Assembly (NCBI GenBank): GCA_023144145.1
Contig: JAGLGG010000156.1
Span: 1 to 9,423 of the forward strand
DNA length: 9,423 nt
Direction: 5' to 3'
Origin: Anaerolineales bacterium
Lineage (GTDB): Bacteria; Chloroflexota; Anaerolineae; Anaerolineales; E44-bin32
The position numbers and the translations under genes were made by a program. Positions 1 through 7,319 of the stretch are shown in pieces (position 1 is the first letter of the stretch; each line of letters starts with the position of its first letter). The notes beneath the pieces were generated by a model, which had not been told where the DNA came from, did no database searches, and worked only from the letters and a program-made list of their open reading frames with translations.

Positions 1-789
1 GGAGCGATCGTCCTTCAGGAGGGTTTGGAGCCGATCGTTCAGATGACCTGCCGTGATCGCAACCGATTGGCAATTCAAGCTGACCTTCTGGGCGCCTATG
101 CGCTTGGTATGCGCAATATCCTTTGTCTCACCGGTGACCACCAATCTTTCGGCAACCATCCCACCGCGAAAAACGTGCATGACCTCGATTCGATGCAGCT
201 AATAAAAATGGTTAAGGATATGCGCGATGAAAAGTGTTTCGAGTGTGGTGACGAATTTGAAGGAACTGAACCGAGGTTCTTCGTCGGCGCGGCTTCCAAT
301 CCTTTTGGAGATCCCTTTGAGTGGCGTCCACATCGCTTGGCGAAAAAAGTAAACGCTGGAGCCGACTTCATTCAAACACAATTGATTTACAACGTAGAGC
401 GATTTGCAGAATTCATGCAAAGTGTTCGTGACCTCGGCATCCACGAACAAACCTACATCCTGGCAGGGATTGGGCCGTTGAAATCACCTGGCATGGCGAA
501 GTATATGCGCGATCAGGTTCCCGGCCTTGACGTGCCCAATGAGATGGTGGATCGGATGACCTCCGCTGCCGCAGGCATTGACAAAGAAGATAAGAAAGCA
601 AGGCGAGAGGCTTGGCGAAATGAGGGCAAGCAAATCGCTATTGATTTGATCAAGCAACTCCGTGAAATTGAAGGCGTCGCGGGGGTTCACATTATGGCGA
701 TTGAATGGGAATCTGCTGTGCGGCCCATTGCAGAAGCTGCAGGTTTGCTTCCCCGACCCGAGGCAGAACCATTATCAACTGAAGGCTAA
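1..789 (+). CDS. metF: Methylenetetrahydrofolate reductase (MetF family), 3' part
   Basis: The reading frame is open from base 1, so the gene begins upstream of the window; the TTG at 25 is an internal codon, not the start. About 262 residues are visible, and by comparison with small MetF proteins roughly 60 N-terminal residues are missing. Family signatures are clear: TCRDRNR followed by LLGAYALG and NILCLTGDHQ near the visible start, then GAASNPFGDP, then KVNAGADFIQTQLIYN, the flavin and folate barrel segments of MTHFR. The enzyme reduces 5,10-methylene-THF to 5-methyl-THF, the last step of the methyl branch of the Wood-Ljungdahl pathway and a step in methionine synthesis. It lacks the C-terminal regulatory domain of eukaryotic enzymes. 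A heterodisulfide-reductase-like gene starts 25 bases downstream, which suggests that electrons come from an iron-sulfur partner rather than from NAD(P)H directly; that is inference from context. Confidence 0.93.
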   Translation, partial: GAIVLQEGLEPIVQMTCRDRNRLAIQADLLGAYALGMRNILCLTGDHQSFGNHPTAKNVHDLDSMQLIKMVKDMRDEKCFECGDEFEGTEPRFFVGAASNPFGDPFEWRPHRLAKKVNAGADFIQTQLIYNVERFAEFMQSVRDLGIHEQTYILAGIGPLKSPGMAKYMRDQVPGLDVPNEMVDRMTSAAAGIDKEDKKARREAWRNEGKQIAIDLIKQLREIEGVAGVHIMAIEWESAVRPIAEAAGLLPRPEAEPLSTEG

Positions 790-814
790 GTATTAGCGTA
801 AATATGAGGTTTCA

Positions 815-2221
815 ATGGCGACTCAATTAAGTACGAACCTGGCAAATCGAATTCTCGAAAATACAGGGGAAAACGTCTTTCTTTGTTACCAATGCACAAA
901 GTGCACCGCCGGTTGCCCCTTGATGGAATATTTCGATCTCGGCCCCAACCAGATCATGCGCGCAGCTCAATTGGGAATGGAGGAGCTCATCTTTGAAAGC
1001 AAAAGCCCGTGGATTTGCGCCTCCTGCCAAACCTGCACAACTCGATGCCCACAGGGGATTGATATCGCTAAGGTCATGGACTTCATCGTGATCGAAGCGA
1101 CCGAGAGAGGGATTGAGCCCAAAGTGCCCGAGATCGCATTCTTCCAGAAGGTATTTTTACGTAATGTCAATATCCTCGGCCGGGCATATGAATTGGGTTT
1201 GATGGCAGAGCGCAACGTACGCACTCTGAAACTTTTTCAGGATATTGACCTCGGTATAGAAATGATCAAAAAGCGTAAGATTAAGTTCTTGCCAGAATTC
1301 GCCCGAAGAGGAAGCCGGAAGCCGCCTCCTGTTGATCCCAAACCAGACGCTAACCAAATCGGCTATTATCCCGGGTGTTCCCTGCACGGCATGGCGGAGG
1401 AGTTCAATATTTCAACCCACGCAGTATTGAATAAGTTGGATTATCAGCTTGTTGAACCTGATGAGTGGGTCTGCTGCGGATCGACTCCCGCTCACAGGGT
1501 TGACCACCGTTTGGCTATAAAGCTGCCACTCGAGAATATGATTCTCCTCGAACAACAGGGTTTAAAAGATGTAGCTGTCCCATGTGCTTCATGCTACAGC
1601 AGGTTCCGCTCTGCCGCGCACGAATTGCGCCAGGATCCCGATTTAGGGGAAGACCTAGCACAAGAGTTGGGATATGAGTATAAGGACAGCCTCAGCATAT
1701 TTTCCTTAGTCGAATTTCTCAATCAACGTGTTGGGACCGAACGTATCGAAGCGGAAGTGGTCAAGCCTCTCGAGGGCTTGAAAGTCGCCTGTTATTATGG
1801 ATGTTTACTGACTCGACCGCCCTCGATTACTGGGGCAAATACCGAAGAGACCGAGTATCCCATGGCGATGGATCACATCTTGAAGGCCCTGGGAGCCACT
1901 CCGATCGATTGGGATTACAAAGTTTCATGCTGCGGCGCTGCACTCTCACTAACCTTCACAAACATCGTCCATGACATGACCCGAAAAATCCTCGAGAATG
2001 CCCAGGCACGCGGCGCCGATATTATCGCCGTAGCCTGCCCGCTTTGCCATTTGAATCTTGATGGCAGACAAGCACAGATGGATGACGCTCCAAATATGCC
2101 CGCCGTCTACTTCACCCAGTTGATGTCTTTAGCATATGGGCTACCAACTGAGGCCAAGCTCGATCGCGTTATCATCGATCCTCGACCCATCTTAAGTGAA
2201 AGGGGGCTGCTAGTCACTTGA
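815..2221 (+). CDS. Fused HdrC-HdrB heterodisulfide-reductase-like iron-sulfur protein
   Basis: This 468-aa protein joins two normally separate subunits. Residues about 1-100 are HdrC-like, with two four-cysteine sets for [4Fe-4S] clusters: C24, C27, C30, C34-P and C68, C71, C74, C78-P, followed by the usual QGIDIAKVMDF. The HdrB-like part (about 185-450) carries two CCG domains: GCS...WVCCG...CASC, and ACYYGC...SCCG...CPLC. In methanogen HdrB such domains hold the noncubane [4Fe-4S] clusters that reduce disulfides. Start: ATG at 815 with GAGG at 806-809. In acetogens Hdr-like proteins are found with MetF, where they are thought to pass electrons to or from MTHF reductase. The gene lies 25 bases after metF, so the same role is likely here. 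HdrA, the flavin bifurcating subunit, is not in the window. No membrane segment is evident, so a soluble protein is expected. The family call is firm; the partner and substrate are inferred. Confidence 0.9.
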   Translation: MATQLSTNLANRILENTGENVFLCYQCTKCTAGCPLMEYFDLGPNQIMRAAQLGMEELIFESKSPWICASCQTCTTRCPQGIDIAKVMDFIVIEATERGIEPKVPEIAFFQKVFLRNVNILGRAYELGLMAERNVRTLKLFQDIDLGIEMIKKRKIKFLPEFARRGSRKPPPVDPKPDANQIGYYPGCSLHGMAEEFNISTHAVLNKLDYQLVEPDEWVCCGSTPAHRVDHRLAIKLPLENMILLEQQGLKDVAVPCASCYSRFRSAAHELRQDPDLGEDLAQELGYEYKDSLSIFSLVEFLNQRVGTERIEAEVVKPLEGLKVACYYGCLLTRPPSITGANTEETEYPMAMDHILKALGATPIDWDYKVSCCGAALSLTFTNIVHDMTRKILENAQARGADIIAVACPLCHLNLDGRQAQMDDAPNMPAVYFTQLMSLAYGLPTEAKLDRVIIDPRPILSERGLLVT

Positions 2222-2523
2222 AACCGGAAGGAGGGCAAAGGGGTCCAATTGCTGCCATTGTCTTTGCATCTACCGGTGAAGATATCCGGAATTGCGGACA
2301 GTGCGACCTTTGCAGTATCGAGTTATCACCCTCAATGGACATGACCATTGGAGAGTTACTTCAAAAGGCAGCTCAAAACGATCCCTCCGTTTTCAGAAGT
2401 ACGACCCTGTGGCACTACGATCCAATGCTCCATATGGATGGAAGATGCCAGACGGGGATCGATATTTTACGAGTCATCGAAGCAATGAGAGAAGAAGCTA
2501 AACTGCGCGGGATCTCGCCCTAA
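2218..2523 (+). CDS. Small HdrC-like protein with partial loss of cluster cysteines
   Basis: This 101-aa protein aligns by eye with the HdrC part of the fused protein just upstream. The first cluster motif is CGQCDLC, keeping three cysteines (26, 29, 32) with Leu in place of the fourth. In the second motif the stretch from a conserved Trp to GIDI has the same length as in the neighbour, but the first three cysteines are replaced by Tyr, Met and Met, leaving only the cysteine in GRCQTGIDI. The tail IDILRVIEAMREEAKLRGI matches the helix after the second HdrC cluster. Four cysteines remain (3+1), so it may bind one unusual cluster or none. The TTG start at 2218 overlaps the upstream stop (TTGA), with AGGGGG at 2201-2206, which suggests translational coupling. 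The start is not certain, because a good GGAGG lies inside the first codons. It is probably an accessory or docking subunit of the MetF-Hdr assembly; a decaying gene is the alternative, though the frame is intact. Confidence 0.7.
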   Translation: MKPEGGQRGPIAAIVFASTGEDIRNCGQCDLCSIELSPSMDMTIGELLQKAAQNDPSVFRSTTLWHYDPMLHMDGRCQTGIDILRVIEAMREEAKLRGISP

Positions 2524-2584
2524 AACCAGTCCAAGTTATTTCGCTTACAACCAACCATTAAATATTATTAGAGGATGTTTTCTT

Positions 2585-3364
2585 ATGAAAATTGCGGTCA
2601 CTGGTAAAGGCGGCGTTGGAAAAACCACTCTGACCAGCCTGCTTGCTTATACACTCGCTGACCAAAACTATCAAGTGTTAGCGATTGATGCAGACCCTTC
2701 TCCCTGTCTGGGGGCTGCATTGGGATTTCCGGAAGAATTGCTGGTTGATCTCACCCCGATTGCACGGATGGATGAACTCATTTATGAGAGAACAGGTGCG
2801 AAGCCAGGAACAACCGGAGGATATTTCAAGTTAAACCCAAGGGTTGACGATCTTCCCGATCGATTCTCAGCAGTACACCGAGGGATACGAATGCTGGAAT
2901 TGGGATCCGTAAAGTTAGGTGGTGCAGGGTGCATCTGCCCAGAAAGTGCGATGCTTCGCAGCTTGGTCACCCATATTCTGCTGCGGCGCGATGAGGTCGT
3001 ACTCTTGGATATGTATGCTGGTGTTGAACACCTGGGTCGAGCCACCGCCGATGCTGTAGATGCAATGCTCGTGGTCGTCGAGCCAACTGCGCGAAGCCTG
3101 GGCACTGCCAAGCAAATTATGGATCTCGCCAATGATTTGAAGATGAAACATCTCTTCCTGGTTGGCAGCAAAATACAGGGAGATGAGGATCTTCATTTCA
3201 TCCGGAATAATTCCCCTGGATTGGATGTATTGGGGTCGCTCGCAGACGATCCACGCGTTCGACAGGCTGATCGGGAAGGTATTTCGGCGTACGATCTATC
3301 GCCCGAATTAGCTGCTTCTGCAAAGGAGATCGTCGAAAAATTGGAGCAATATCGACAAACCTGA
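2585..3364 (+). CDS. cooC: CooC-type CO dehydrogenase maturation ATPase
   Basis: This 259-aa protein belongs to the MinD/NifH-like SIMIBI ATPases. The deviant Walker A motif GKGGVGKTT (signature Lys8, Walker Lys13) is at the N-terminus, followed by AIDADPSP (D35, D37). GAGCICPE gives the C116-x-C118 motif that in CooC binds metal at the dimer interface, and DMYAGVEHLGRAT is the CooC version of the switch II/Walker B region. CooC uses ATP hydrolysis to help insert nickel into the C-cluster of Ni-CO dehydrogenase. The CxC motif separates it from MinD and ParA proteins. Start: ATG at 2585 with AGAGGA at 2570-2575, nine bases away. It follows the small HdrC-like gene after 61 bases, so it may be in the same transcript, and a hairpin terminator follows directly. 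The CODH genes themselves are not in the window. CooC-like paralogues with other nickel targets exist, so the exact client is inferred. Confidence 0.9.
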   Translation: MKIAVTGKGGVGKTTLTSLLAYTLADQNYQVLAIDADPSPCLGAALGFPEELLVDLTPIARMDELIYERTGAKPGTTGGYFKLNPRVDDLPDRFSAVHRGIRMLELGSVKLGGAGCICPESAMLRSLVTHILLRRDEVVLLDMYAGVEHLGRATADAVDAMLVVVEPTARSLGTAKQIMDLANDLKMKHLFLVGSKIQGDEDLHFIRNNSPGLDVLGSLADDPRVRQADREGISAYDLSPELAASAKEIVEKLEQYRQT

Positions 3365-3383
3365 TTCAATCGGTCGAAACAAA

Positions 3384-3418
3384 ATCCCGTGGAATTAGCA
3401 GCCACGGGATATTGTTTT
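3384..3418 (+). terminator. Rho-independent terminator after cooC, possibly bidirectional
   Basis: A perfect 9-bp stem, ATCCCGTGG (3384-3392) with CCACGGGAT (3402-3410), closes a 9-base loop and is followed by ATTGTTTT. It starts 20 bases after the cooC stop. An A-rich run (AAACAAAA) lies before the stem, so on the minus strand a T-rich tract follows it too. It could therefore also stop transcription coming from the convergent flavoprotein genes, whose last stop codon is at 3479. The rest of the 114-base intergenic space holds only a tandem CTAACTAC duplication (3453-3468). Confidence 0.85.
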
Positions 3419-3478
3419 AAGTAATGATGATGACAAAGAGTTATTCTTGCCCCTAACTACCTAACTACAATTGCGCGC

Positions 3479-4720
3479 TCACTTTAAAAATTCGCGCACG
3501 ACACCCAACATCCTTCGAGGTTGAATCGATTTAATTAGCACAGGTTTGTATGCGAACTGTGCAGATACTGCTCCAAAAAGGGCGCCTCTAAGTCCAGGGT
3601 CTGTTTTCGCAGCTCTCACTACCGCATCTAATAATCCAAATCGAGCAAGTGTGATCGTAATAAACCGCATAACTCTCCCATATGGCATATCGCTTATGAT
3701 ATCTTCATTTGCTGGGCAATAGTCATCGTGGAAGGCTTCCTTTGATATTCCGACGAATAACATGGTGTTTGCTGCACGTATACCCGTCTGAATACCTGAA
3801 GTCACCCCTTTACCTTTAAATGAGCGAACTAATCCGGCAGCATCTCCTACCATAACATAACGGTTGCCGTAATACCCTTTTGCTAGCGTACATGGGAATC
3901 TTCCCTTAAAAAGACGCGCATCATCGTGGTCAAACTTCCCCATATCCTTCATATGGTCAAATAATTTAACAACCTCAGGCATAGACAGAAAAGACTGCAT
4001 TAGGGGTGAGTCGACCGACTTCCCAGCAATATTTATCGTGAGATGGTTTCCCTTGGGAGTTATCCCGCCAAATTCAATCCGTGGATGAGTAGGGAGAAAA
4101 GCGTGGATTCGCTCACCGAACAACGATATTACTTCTGATGAAGGATGGTATTTTGTTACAACCGAACTGAGCTCATCTGGAGGGCGATAATCACTCACAC
4201 GGCCAAACATCGCCGCGCTTCCTTCGTCTAACCCAAAGGCTCCAACGACAACATCGCCCTCTACAGGTGCATTCTCCGTGTATATGATCACTTTATCTCC
4301 GTGCAATTCAATATCAACCGCACGCGCTGTCATTACCGTAATGCCCGCTTTCCTGACTTCATCCAACATGAAGTCATCAAACTGGACCCGTCTCAGAGCA
4401 ATCGACGGCTCTTCTCCACCATCGAGGGTGATCCTTTCGTTTTTGGTATGTAAAACATAACCAGTGATTTTCGATCTGGAGAGATGATCCGGAAACGGAA
4501 TCCCTAATTCGTCTGACAACAACCTTGGTAAGGGTGGTGAAAGTACACCGACACATTGGTTGTGATGCAACTCACCGGCGAATTGTTTTCCCTCAATCAA
4601 GATAATATCAATCCGTTTACCCATCATCGAAGCCTTACGCTTGAGCGTCAAGGCACAAGCGGCCCCAGAAGGTCCACCGCCTAAAATTATTACCCTACTA
4701 TTTTCGTGAAGAGGTACCAT
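3479..4720 (-). CDS. Geranylgeranyl reductase family FAD oxidoreductase (downstream copy)
   Basis: This 413-aa flavoprotein belongs to the geranylgeranyl reductase / FixC-like group. Visible features are the N-terminal FAD-binding Rossmann motif LGGGPSGAA (G14-x-G16-x-x-G19), an acidic residue ending the second strand (ILIEG), the substrate-side motif HHNQCVGVLSP with C56, the segment FGGITPKG, and the second FAD motif VMVGDAAGLVRSFKGKGV near residue 290. Family members reduce isoprenoid double bonds in archaeal lipid precursors, chlorophyll side chains or menaquinone; others oxidise unrelated substrates. The substrate cannot be told from sequence. The ATG at 4720 lies one base after the stop of the homologous gene upstream, so the two are almost certainly translated from one mRNA. 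An AGGA lies upstream at a rather long spacing, in keeping with coupling. The pair shares the motif order, and a gene duplication is likely. No signal peptide is seen. Confidence 0.82.
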   Translation of the reverse strand: MVPLHENSRVIILGGGPSGAACALTLKRKASMMGKRIDIILIEGKQFAGELHHNQCVGVLSPPLPRLLSDELGIPFPDHLSRSKITGYVLHTKNERITLDGGEEPSIALRRVQFDDFMLDEVRKAGITVMTARAVDIELHGDKVIIYTENAPVEGDVVVGAFGLDEGSAAMFGRVSDYRPPDELSSVVTKYHPSSEVISLFGERIHAFLPTHPRIEFGGITPKGNHLTINIAGKSVDSPLMQSFLSMPEVVKLFDHMKDMGKFDHDDARLFKGRFPCTLAKGYYGNRYVMVGDAAGLVRSFKGKGVTSGIQTGIRAANTMLFVGISKEAFHDDYCPANEDIISDMPYGRVMRFITITLARFGLLDAVVRAAKTDPGLRGALFGAVSAQFAYKPVLIKSIQPRRMLGVVREFLK

Positions 4721-4721
4721 T

Positions 4722-6014
4722 CTATGAATTAGTCCTGTTTCGAATTTGGTTTTTCAATCCATTCCAAATCTTGAGGAATGAGGTTGGGCTGAACATCAAC
4801 CAAAACAAATTACGGTATGTTTCATCCCCGGTGAACATCCCCCATAAGAAGCGCGCCCACAATCGGTGTTCAGGCCTATCTTCTTGCTCAGCCTGGATGA
4901 TGTTCCTCCAAATTTTAAGAAGAACTGGAGCTCGGAGTGTTATTGACCATAATCGATATAAGATACCACCATATGTATTATCGCGTGCTATTTTACTGCA
5001 AAATTTAGCATACGTCTTTCTGAAATCAGAACGAGAAATTCCCGAACCTAAAGCGGTTTTTATCGCTTCCTGAGATGTGAAGAATGAAGAGCCTATACCA
5101 TCTTTGTACAACCGAGTCACTGCTGCATCACCTACTGCTACCCAACGATTACCGAAATAAGTTCGTGCCGGTCGGATGGCTATCCTTGGCGTACAACCGC
5201 ATAGACTTATTGGCTCCTTCCCCAAACTAGCTTCCAGATCTTGGGCTTCGATAAAATCATTGATTGCGTCTGTCGTCAAACCCTTTCCTAAGAGTGAAAT
5301 ATTAAGGTATTTACCTTTGGGCGTAAGGGCGCCAAAAACCAATCCTGCCGGACGCTGGAAATAAGCACTCACAACATCCTCCGGCCATGTAGAAGGTCGT
5401 AAGATCTCATCTTGCGCCATGATCGATGTTTTAGGGGGAGAATAGCCAAACTCATCGTCAAGGGGCGCGCGGCTATTTACACCACTTGCCAGGATGAGCA
5501 AATCTGCTTTGTAAGACTCGTGTGCCGTGTGTATCACCGGCCGATTTTCCCAAGACACCTTGCGAACTCTTGAACGAATAAGTTTGGCCCCTAGCAAGCT
5601 AGCTTGATCGAGCAAATATTGATCGAAGCTTTTTACGTCAGGGTTGTCGGAAATTCTGGGGCCAGAACCACGGTAAACACTAAGGATTTTCCGCTGCCTG
5701 TCTGGTTGTTCCAACCGGATGGCCTCTCCATCCAAGTTAAGTACATAGGCTTCGACCCTTGATTGCACCAATTCTTCAGGAAGGATGATGTTGAGCGATT
5801 CCAAGCCTCTAATGAGCCTTGAAGATAAAATACCTGCGCATCGATTACACCCGCCTGGACCGGGCTTCGTAAAATCACGTGGCTCGAATAGTAGGACTTC
5901 CAAGTTGAGATTGCGCGCGCGCATCAGGGTTAACAAATGAAGAGCTGCGAAACTACCCGCAGGGCCTCCACCAATAACGCAGACTAGATCTCCATCAGAC
6001 AGCCTAATACCCAT
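4722..6014 (-). CDS. Geranylgeranyl reductase family FAD oxidoreductase (upstream copy)
   Basis: This flavoprotein is about 430 aa from the preferred start and is a paralogue of the next gene. It has the FAD motif VCVIGGGPAGSFAA, the substrate-side motif GGCNRCAGILSS with a C-x2-C pair (the downstream copy keeps only the second cysteine), FGALTPKGKYLNISLLGKG, and the second FAD motif VAVGDAAVTRLYKDGIGSS near residue 300. The last 90 residues are rich in Trp, Phe and Leu (ILYRLWSITL, WARFLWGMF, LFWLMFSPTSFLKIW) and may lie on the membrane surface, which would suit a lipid or quinone substrate. I chose ATG at 6014 because GGAG (6025-6022) sits seven bases before it; the ATG at 6029 would add five residues but has no clear ribosome-binding site. 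It is the first gene of a two-gene unit, possibly with its own promoter. Function beyond the family is unknown. Confidence 0.82.
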   Translation of the reverse strand: MGIRLSDGDLVCVIGGGPAGSFAALHLLTLMRARNLNLEVLLFEPRDFTKPGPGGCNRCAGILSSRLIRGLESLNIILPEELVQSRVEAYVLNLDGEAIRLEQPDRQRKILSVYRGSGPRISDNPDVKSFDQYLLDQASLLGAKLIRSRVRKVSWENRPVIHTAHESYKADLLILASGVNSRAPLDDEFGYSPPKTSIMAQDEILRPSTWPEDVVSAYFQRPAGLVFGALTPKGKYLNISLLGKGLTTDAINDFIEAQDLEASLGKEPISLCGCTPRIAIRPARTYFGNRWVAVGDAAVTRLYKDGIGSSFFTSQEAIKTALGSGISRSDFRKTYAKFCSKIARDNTYGGILYRLWSITLRAPVLLKIWRNIIQAEQEDRPEHRLWARFLWGMFTGDETYRNLFWLMFSPTSFLKIWNGLKNQIRNRTNS

Positions 6015-6021
6015 CCGGTGA

Positions 6022-6025
6022 CTCC
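6022..6025 (-). promoter_or_regulatory. Ribosome-binding site that favours the internal ATG at 6014
   Basis: On the minus strand GGAG occurs seven bases before the ATG at 6014, while the region before the upstream ATG at 6029 (TTTTAAGTTGAA) has no purine-rich Shine-Dalgarno match. This decides the start chosen for the upstream flavoprotein. Confidence 0.55.
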
Positions 6026-6056
6026 GCATTTCAACTTAAAATAAAATCAATCCAAC

Positions 6057-6082
6057 TTGGGGAGGAAAAATCTACTCCCCAA
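6057..6082 (-). terminator. Hairpin between hypE and the flavoprotein pair (terminator or leader attenuator)
   Basis: A perfect 8-bp inverted repeat, TTGGGGAG (6057-6064) with CTCCCCAA (6075-6082), encloses 10 bases. On the minus strand it lies 87 bases after the hypE stop and is followed, after a short GC-containing gap, by a T-rich stretch (GATTTTATTTT). That is weaker than a standard terminator tail. It could end hypE transcription, or, if transcription starts at the TATAAT box near 6120, it would sit in the leader of the flavoprotein mRNA. Confidence 0.5.
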
Positions 6083-6118
6083 TTCTTCTCATTCCATAAG
6101 GCTTCATTTAAGGTCTAA

Positions 6119-6124
6119 ATTATA
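6119..6124 (-). promoter_or_regulatory. Candidate -10 box (TATAAT) for the flavoprotein pair
   Basis: The minus strand reads TATAAT exactly at 6124-6119, in the 154-base space between hypE and the flavoprotein genes. No good -35 box lies 16 to 18 bases upstream (AATCTT or similar), so this is only a candidate. If used, transcription would start near 6112 and give a leader of about 100 bases containing the hairpin at 6057-6082. Confidence 0.35.
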
Positions 6125-6168
6125 GTGTATAAAATCATTTGAAGATTGGCACAGCAGTGGATGAGTAT

Positions 6169-7239
6169 TCAACAGATCCGTGGAAGCAGCTCGCCAGAAA
6201 GAACGTCCACGATGCGCGTTCCACCAATCGTTGTTCGCATCAACACTCTTCCAGCAGGATCAGTTGATACTTCACCGATTCGACAAGCCTCTGCGCCATA
6301 TTTTGTTGATCGCATCTTCTCGAGAATCTCATCCGCATAGGTCGTTGAAACGATGGCAATTAGTTTGCCTTCATTAGCCACATACATTGGATCAAAACCG
6401 AGCATCTCACAAGCTGCTTCGACTGCAGGGTGAATGGGAATGGAAGTTTCATCAAGATGGATCGCGACTTTGCTCTGCTTGGCAATTTCATTTAATGCCG
6501 TTGCTACTCCACCCCGGGTCGGGTCACGTAGAACATGGATATCATTTGTGACCTCGAACATCGCTTCTACCAAACCATTTAAGGGGGCCACGTCCGATTC
6601 GATAGTCGTTTCGAAGGCCAGCTCACCACGCGCGGCCAAGACCGCGATTCCGTGATCGCCAATCGATCCTGAGATCAAGACCGCATCACCAGGTCGGGCG
6701 TTTGCCCCCCCAGCCTCACGACCCTCCGGGATGACCCCAATTCCGGTGGTGTTGATGAAAATCTTATCCGCGTTGCCTCGCTCGGCGACCTTCGTATCAC
6801 CGGCAATGATTTTGATGCCAGCCGCAGCTGCTGCTAACTTCATCGATTGGGCGACGTTCTCCAATACCTCAAATTTGAGCCCCTCTTCCAAAATAAAACC
6901 TGCTGTTAACCACCTGGGCTGAGCGCCGACCATTGCTAAATCATTCACCGTTCCATAAACCGCTAAACTACCAATATCTCCCCCCGGAAAGAAAAGCGGC
7001 GCAACGATGTGTGAATCGGTTGAAACAGCCAAGCGCTCGAAATCCTTCTTAGAAATTACTGCGGCATCATTACCCTGCATCAATTCCGGATTTTCGAAAT
7101 TGGGGTAAAAAATGTTCTCGATCAGACGCTGGGTCATCCTGCCGCCGCTGCCGTGTCCAAGAACGATCTTCTCATCATGAGCTAAAGGGACAGGGCATAC
7201 GCGAGCTTCGAGTGAGATTTTTTCTTGTTTTTCTTTCAT
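6169..7239 (-). CDS. hypE: Hydrogenase maturation protein HypE (carbamoyl dehydratase)
   Basis: This 356-aa protein is of full family length and belongs to the PurM/AIRS-like fold. HypE receives a carbamoyl group from HypF on its C-terminal cysteine and dehydrates it with ATP to a thiocyanate, the source of the cyanide ligands on the iron of [NiFe] hydrogenases. The sequence ends in PRIC, placing the required cysteine at the very last position. Other markers are VLGHGSGGRM near the N-terminus, GNDAAVI, VSTDSH, the glycine-rich VYGTVNDLAMVGAQP, AGDTKV, GSIGDHG and LRDPTRGGVATALNEI. ATG at 7239 is preceded by AGGTGAG (7251-7245), five bases away. hypE normally follows hypD closely; here a REP/RAYT element of about 0.8 kb lies between them, with the hypE ribosome-binding site undamaged. 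HypF, HypA and HypB are not in view. Confidence 0.96.
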   Translation of the reverse strand: MKEKQEKISLEARVCPVPLAHDEKIVLGHGSGGRMTQRLIENIFYPNFENPELMQGNDAAVISKKDFERLAVSTDSHIVAPLFFPGGDIGSLAVYGTVNDLAMVGAQPRWLTAGFILEEGLKFEVLENVAQSMKLAAAAAGIKIIAGDTKVAERGNADKIFINTTGIGVIPEGREAGGANARPGDAVLISGSIGDHGIAVLAARGELAFETTIESDVAPLNGLVEAMFEVTNDIHVLRDPTRGGVATALNEIAKQSKVAIHLDETSIPIHPAVEAACEMLGFDPMYVANEGKLIAIVSTTYADEILEKMRSTKYGAEACRIGEVSTDPAGRVLMRTTIGGTRIVDVLSGELLPRIC

Positions 7240-7266
7240 CTAGCTCACCTTTTTCTAGACATGTAA

Positions 7267-7314
7267 AGGAGTCCAGCGGCATGCCGCTGGGCATTGGCAA
7301 GCCAATGCACTCCT
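7267..7314. repeat. REP-like palindrome, copy 1 (two hairpins inside a closing stem)
   Basis: The outer stem is AGGAGT (7267-7272) with ACTCCT (7309-7314). Hairpin 1 is CCAGCGGC-AT-GCCGCTGG (7273-7290) and hairpin 2 is ATTGGC-AA-GCCAAT (7293-7306). Each hairpin is followed by GC, and all stems pair perfectly. The element ends six bases from the stop codon of the transposase gene and 28 bases before the hypE start codon. It will be transcribed if hypC-D-E still form one mRNA. Confidence 0.88.
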
Positions 7315-7319
7315 CTAAG

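Noticed and set aside
25..789. MetF starting at TTG 25
   Set aside because: The upstream frame is open and reads as MetF sequence leading into the conserved LEPIVQMTCRDRN stretch; the real start lies before base 1.
2218..2523. The 101-aa protein as a MetV-like subunit of MTHF reductase
   Set aside because: MetV has a different, more cysteine-rich pattern ending near NGPCGG. This protein aligns with HdrC, including the GIDI and following helix.
2782..3171. Long antisense open frame within cooC, and similar overlapping frames elsewhere
   Set aside because: They lie opposite strongly conserved genes, show no recognisable motif and no ribosome-binding site, and are shadows of the real coding frames.
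3453..3468. Tandem CTAACTAC duplication downstream of the cooC terminator
   Set aside because: It has only two 8-base units and no associated structure; likely chance or slippage.
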